The translations under genes were made by a program, and so were the position numbers. The notes beneath the pieces were generated by a model. That model searched no databases. It was not told where the DNA came from and worked only from the letters and a program-made list of their open reading frames with translations. Source: Flavobacteriia bacterium (lineage in GTDB: Bacteria; Bacteroidota; Bacteroidia; Flavobacteriales_D; Crocinitomicaceae). Taken from it: a stretch of 38,915 nucleotides of DNA. Positions within the stretch are counted from its first letter, which is position 1, and every line of letters begins with the position of its first letter. This document shows, piece by piece, positions 35,867 to 38,915 of the stretch. The stretch spans positions 1 through 38,915 of the forward strand of contig JAPLEV010000023.1 of assembly GCA_026391005.1 (NCBI GenBank), in the 5' to 3' direction.

Positions 35867-37345
35867 ATGTCAAAAAAAATTAAACACACAGAGGAATTTG
35901 AGCCCTTCAACATAGTCGTTTTTGGTGGAGAAGGAGATTTAGCTATTCGTAAAATTTATCCTGCTCTCTTGCATCGAGAATTAGATGGTCAATTTCTTAC
36001 AAGCTTCAATATAATTGCAATTACGAGAAAGCCACAGAGCGAATCAACATTCTATCAAGACTTATCAAAACACCTGTTAAATACTGCGGAGGAAGATACA
36101 ACAGAGGATGAGATAAACAAATTTGTAAAAAAAATAACATTAATTACAACAAGTGAAGCGACCGTTGAAGCATACCAAAACCTAAAAATTCACCTTGATC
36201 AATTTAAAAATTACCAAAATATTTTTTATTTCTCTACCCCATCTTCGGCATTTGGAGAGATTGCTCAAACCTTAAAAGCATGCAACTTAATTTACGCGAA
36301 TAGTAAAGTTGTACTTGAAAAGCCCTTAGGATATAGCTTAGAATCATCAAATGCGATTAATGCGGAAATAATGCAAGCATTTGAGGAGAAACAAGTTTAT
36401 CGTATTGATCATTATTTGGGTAAAGAAACCGTTCAAAACCTTATGGTGCTTCGCTTTGCTAATAATCTTTTTGAGCGTGCTTGGGATTATCAGAATATCG
36501 ACAACATTCAAATTACAGTTTCCGAAAAGCTAGGTGTCGAAAAACGAGCTGATTATTATGATAACAGTGGTGCTTTACTGGATATGGTTCAAAATCATTT
36601 GGTTCAATTACTTTGTTTAGTAGCGATGGAGCCACCCTATATTCTCCAAGCTGATGAAGTTCGAAATGAAAAGCTAAAGATTTTACGTGCTTTAAGACCT
36701 TTCACTAAAGAATCTGTTTTAACAAATACTGTAAAAGGGCAATATTCTCGAGGAAGTATTCAAGGAGAAGAGGTTAGCTCATACCTAGAGGACATTGAAA
36801 AATACAATTCCAAAACAGAAACGTTTGTTGCTGTTAAAGCATACGTAGATAATTGGAGATGGAAAGATGTTCCTTTTTACCTTCGTACTGGAAAACGATT
36901 AAAGAAGCGGTACTCTGAAATCGTTATTAATTTCAAGGAAGTGAGTCACAATATTTTTCCGTCAAAAGAAAAATTAAATAATAACAAATTAATCATTCGC
37001 TTACAACCTGAAGAGCGTATAGAACTTATTCAAATGACAAAAGTTCCCGGTCCTGGGGGCTACCGTTACAAACCAGTTGCCTTAAAGCTTGATTATACCG
37101 ATTCATTTAAGGAGCGATTTGCCGATGCCTACGAACGTTTAATCGTAGATGTTATCCGAGGAAATCAAACACTTTTTATGCGTCAAGATGAATTAGAAGC
37201 AGCTTGGACTTGGATTGAAACCATTACCTCAAATTGGAAAGCGGTTAATCAGCAAAATATACTTTATGAGGCAGGAACTTGGGGACCAGGTGATGCTATT
37301 TTAGATCAAGGCGCAACATGGATAACTAAATCTTGGCGAGACTAA
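35867..37345 (+). CDS. zwf: Glucose-6-phosphate 1-dehydrogenase
   Basis: 492 residues, cytoplasmic, normal family length. Oxidises glucose-6-phosphate to 6-phosphogluconolactone with NAD(P)+. Visible sites: the nucleotide-binding loop FGGEGDLAIRK (~19-29; the usual form is GATGDLAxRK), EKPLG (~151-155) with the substrate lysine, the active-site signature RIDHYLGKE (179-187) with D181/H182, and the MVQNHLVQLL segment that supplies the catalytic histidine. The SYLEDI...KTETFVAVK and PFYLRTGKRLKKR segments are also typical. It is the first gene of zwf-pgl-edd. Its stop TAA overlaps the ATG of pgl by one base, so translation is coupled and lactone is handed to the next enzyme of the same pathway. 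Confidence 0.97.
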   Translation: MSKKIKHTEEFEPFNIVVFGGEGDLAIRKIYPALLHRELDGQFLTSFNIIAITRKPQSESTFYQDLSKHLLNTAEEDTTEDEINKFVKKITLITTSEATVEAYQNLKIHLDQFKNYQNIFYFSTPSSAFGEIAQTLKACNLIYANSKVVLEKPLGYSLESSNAINAEIMQAFEEKQVYRIDHYLGKETVQNLMVLRFANNLFERAWDYQNIDNIQITVSEKLGVEKRADYYDNSGALLDMVQNHLVQLLCLVAMEPPYILQADEVRNEKLKILRALRPFTKESVLTNTVKGQYSRGSIQGEEVSSYLEDIEKYNSKTETFVAVKAYVDNWRWKDVPFYLRTGKRLKKRYSEIVINFKEVSHNIFPSKEKLNNNKLIIRLQPEERIELIQMTKVPGPGGYRYKPVALKLDYTDSFKERFADAYERLIVDVIRGNQTLFMRQDELEAAWTWIETITSNWKAVNQQNILYEAGTWGPGDAILDQGATWITKSWRD

Positions 37346-38004
37346 TGAAGGTATTTAATGATCATTTGGAATTAATCAAGGTTCTAACATCGGATATCAA
37401 AACAATCATTGAAAACGCTATCCAAAAAAAGGGTAAAGCTCACCTACTACTTTCTGGTGGGAGTACGCCAATTCCCTTATACAAATCGCTTGCTTCGTGC
37501 GATTTAGATTGGGATAACATTCACATCGGACTTGTTGATGAACGGATGGTAGACCAAAGCAGTGAATTTTCAAACGAGACCCTTATTCGGAATGCTTTTA
37601 AATCGGCCCATACGCTTCATTTTTCAAGCATGGTTTTGGATCTAAACGACGAAAATAAAAATCTTCTCGATGTTTCAAAAAACTATGCACCATTTATTGG
37701 GGCAGATTTAGTGTTATTGGGAATGGGTGATGATGGCCATACAGCCTCTCTATTTCCAAATGACTTAGAGAGTGAACTTGCCATGCAAGATGATGACTCA
37801 GGAATTTGTTATACTACTGCTCCAAATCACCCCATAAACAGAATAACATGTAATCGTTCTATGCTAATTAGTTCGTCGCAGCTATTTTTATATTTTACCG
37901 GTTTAAAAAAATTAGATAAATTTAAGTTGGCTAAACAAGAGCGAACACCTATATTTCATTTTGAAAATCAGCTAAGTGCCGTGTATTTCACAGAAAACAC
38001 CTAA
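37345..38004 (+). CDS. pgl: 6-phosphogluconolactonase
   Basis: 219 residues, cytoplasmic. Hydrolyses 6-phosphogluconolactone to 6-phosphogluconate. Family motifs: LLSGGSTP (~35-42), LVDERMV...FSNETLIR (~63-82) and [13 protein letters not shown] (~126-138), the last containing the catalytic His. The frame also permits a TTG at 37333, but the ATG at 37345 overlaps the zwf stop as TAATG, gives the natural DevB/Pgl start and is preferred. It is followed after five bases by edd. The gene order follows the order of reactions. Confidence 0.96.
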   Translation: MKVFNDHLELIKVLTSDIKTIIENAIQKKGKAHLLLSGGSTPIPLYKSLASCDLDWDNIHIGLVDERMVDQSSEFSNETLIRNAFKSAHTLHFSSMVLDLNDENKNLLDVSKNYAPFIGADLVLLGMGDDGHTASLFPNDLESELAMQDDDSGICYTTAPNHPINRITCNRSMLISSSQLFLYFTGLKKLDKFKLAKQERTPIFHFENQLSAVYFTENT

Positions 38005-38009
38005 AAAAA

Positions 38010-38915
38010 ATGAACAGTATCATTACCAAAGTCACTGATAGAATTAAAGAACGGAGTGCGTTTTCGCGAGAAAAATACATCTCTGATATGGCAAAGTCAC
38101 ATCAAGAAGGAGTCTCTCGTCAGGGAATGAGTTGTGGAAACTTAGCGCACGCATCCGCTGGATGTGGCACACACGAAAAGAATGAACTTCATGGCGATAC
38201 AACGTCAAATATTGGTATCATCACCGCATACAACGATATGCTTTCAGCACACAAACCCTTTGAACACTTTCCTCAGCAAATACGCGACTTTGCCATAAAG
38301 TATAAAGCAGTTGCGCAAGTCGCGGGGGCTGTACCTGCAATGTGCGACGGTGTTACCCAAGGTCAGCCCGGCATGGAATTATCTCTTTTTAGCCGAGACG
38401 TTGTGGCAATGTCGACGGCAGTAGGTTTATCACACAATTTATTTGATGCTGTTCTTTGTTTAGGAATTTGCGACAAGATCGTTCCAGGTTTATTAATTGG
38501 TTCCTTACGATTTGGTCATTTACCTACTATTTTTGTTCCGGGCGGACCTATGCATTCTGGTATTTCTAACGATGAGAAATCACAGATTCGTCAAGCTTTT
38601 GCAGAAGGAAAAATAGGAAGAGATGAATTACTAAAAGGAGAATCAGATTCATATCATTCGCCTGGCACCTGTACTTTTTACGGTACTGCAAACTCCAACC
38701 AAATGCTCATGGAAATAATGGGCTTACAGCTGCCAGGTTCGAGTTTTGTTAACCCAAATACAGAATTAAGATCACTCCTTACCGAAGAGGCTGTAAAAGT
38801 AGCAGCTACCAATTCGAAACTAGGATTAGATAGATCCTTAATGCATATTATCACAGAAGAATCGATTGTTAACGGCATTATTGGATTGCTTGCTACCGGC
38901 GGTTCAACCAACCAT
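38010..38915 (+). CDS. edd: 6-phosphogluconate dehydratase (3' truncated by window end)
   Basis: 302 residues are visible from the ATG at 38010; the frame is open to the last base, and the family is ~600 residues, so roughly half lies outside. Converts 6-phosphogluconate to 2-keto-3-deoxy-6-phosphogluconate, the first committed Entner-Doudoroff step. It belongs to the IlvD/Edd family and has its iron-sulfur and active-site segments: [34 protein letters not shown] (C112), [14 protein letters not shown] (C154), [16 protein letters not shown] (C221) and LATGGSTNH at the cut end. C154 and C221 stand at the positions I recall as cluster ligands in E. coli Edd. The zwf-pgl context and the Edd-type N-terminus favour Edd over dihydroxy-acid dehydratase. 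An eda (KDPG aldolase) gene would be expected downstream. Confidence 0.95.
   Translation, partial: MNSIITKVTDRIKERSAFSREKYISDMAKSHQEGVSRQGMSCGNLAHASAGCGTHEKNELHGDTTSNIGIITAYNDMLSAHKPFEHFPQQIRDFAIKYKAVAQVAGAVPAMCDGVTQGQPGMELSLFSRDVVAMSTAVGLSHNLFDAVLCLGICDKIVPGLLIGSLRFGHLPTIFVPGGPMHSGISNDEKSQIRQAFAEGKIGRDELLKGESDSYHSPGTCTFYGTANSNQMLMEIMGLQLPGSSFVNPNTELRSLLTEEAVKVAATNSKLGLDRSLMHIITEESIVNGIIGLLATGGSTNH

Noticed and set aside
37333..37344. TTG start for pgl, four codons upstream.
   Set aside because: The ATG at 37345 overlaps the zwf stop (TAATG), the usual coupling arrangement, and matches the family N-terminus.

Overview
The window looks like chromosomal DNA of a Bacteroidota bacterium, most likely Flavobacteriales. 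It is AT-rich. Its promoter-like elements fit the Bacteroidota -7 form TAnnTTTG, and Shine-Dalgarno sequences are not evident. It carries type IX secretion system (T9SS) C-terminal sorting domains of both type A and type B, a SusC/TonB-type outer-membrane barrel, a type III glutamine synthetase and signal peptides ending in AQ. The order is inferred from gene families, not from any 16S evidence.

Layout. 2-3724 (+): 3' part of a very large secreted protein made of ~100-residue PKD-like repeats, three PKD domains and a type B sorting domain. 3819-8995 (+): two M16 zinc-peptidase family proteins with complementary half active sites, then a BNR/Asp-box secreted protein with a type A sorting tail. 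9069-23084 (-): one 14-kb gene for a 4671-residue PKD-repeat protein with a type B sorting domain; its middle holds a ~1.43-kb, five-domain block in three tandem copies. 23198-25384 (-): glnN (type III glutamine synthetase), sharing a 194-bp divergent intergenic region rich in inverted repeats with a CoA-pyrophosphatase-like Nudix gene (+). 26259-30687 (-): a possible four-gene run of TonB-type barrel, SUI1/YciH-like factor, a two-TM protein of unknown function and a tiny lipoprotein with a YGGD-repeat tail. 30763-35733 (-): a two-gene unit of large type B secreted proteins, one with an L-type-lectin-like domain and one with a glycine-rich domain. 35867-38915 (+): zwf-pgl-edd, the start of an Entner-Doudoroff operon, cut by the window end.

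How it fits together. Over 60% of the window encodes very large exported proteins (four type B and one type A T9SS cargo), probably cell-surface adhesins or gliding-associated filaments. They sit among ordinary housekeeping genes of glucose oxidation, nitrogen assimilation and CoA turnover. No PorP/SprF-like partner gene, T9SS machinery gene, RNA gene, insertion sequence, CRISPR array or prophage gene was recognised. I did not find a clearly new defence or mobile system. The best leads are the higher-order repeat architecture of the giant protein, the split-site M16 pair and the coupled membrane protein/YGGD lipoprotein pair.
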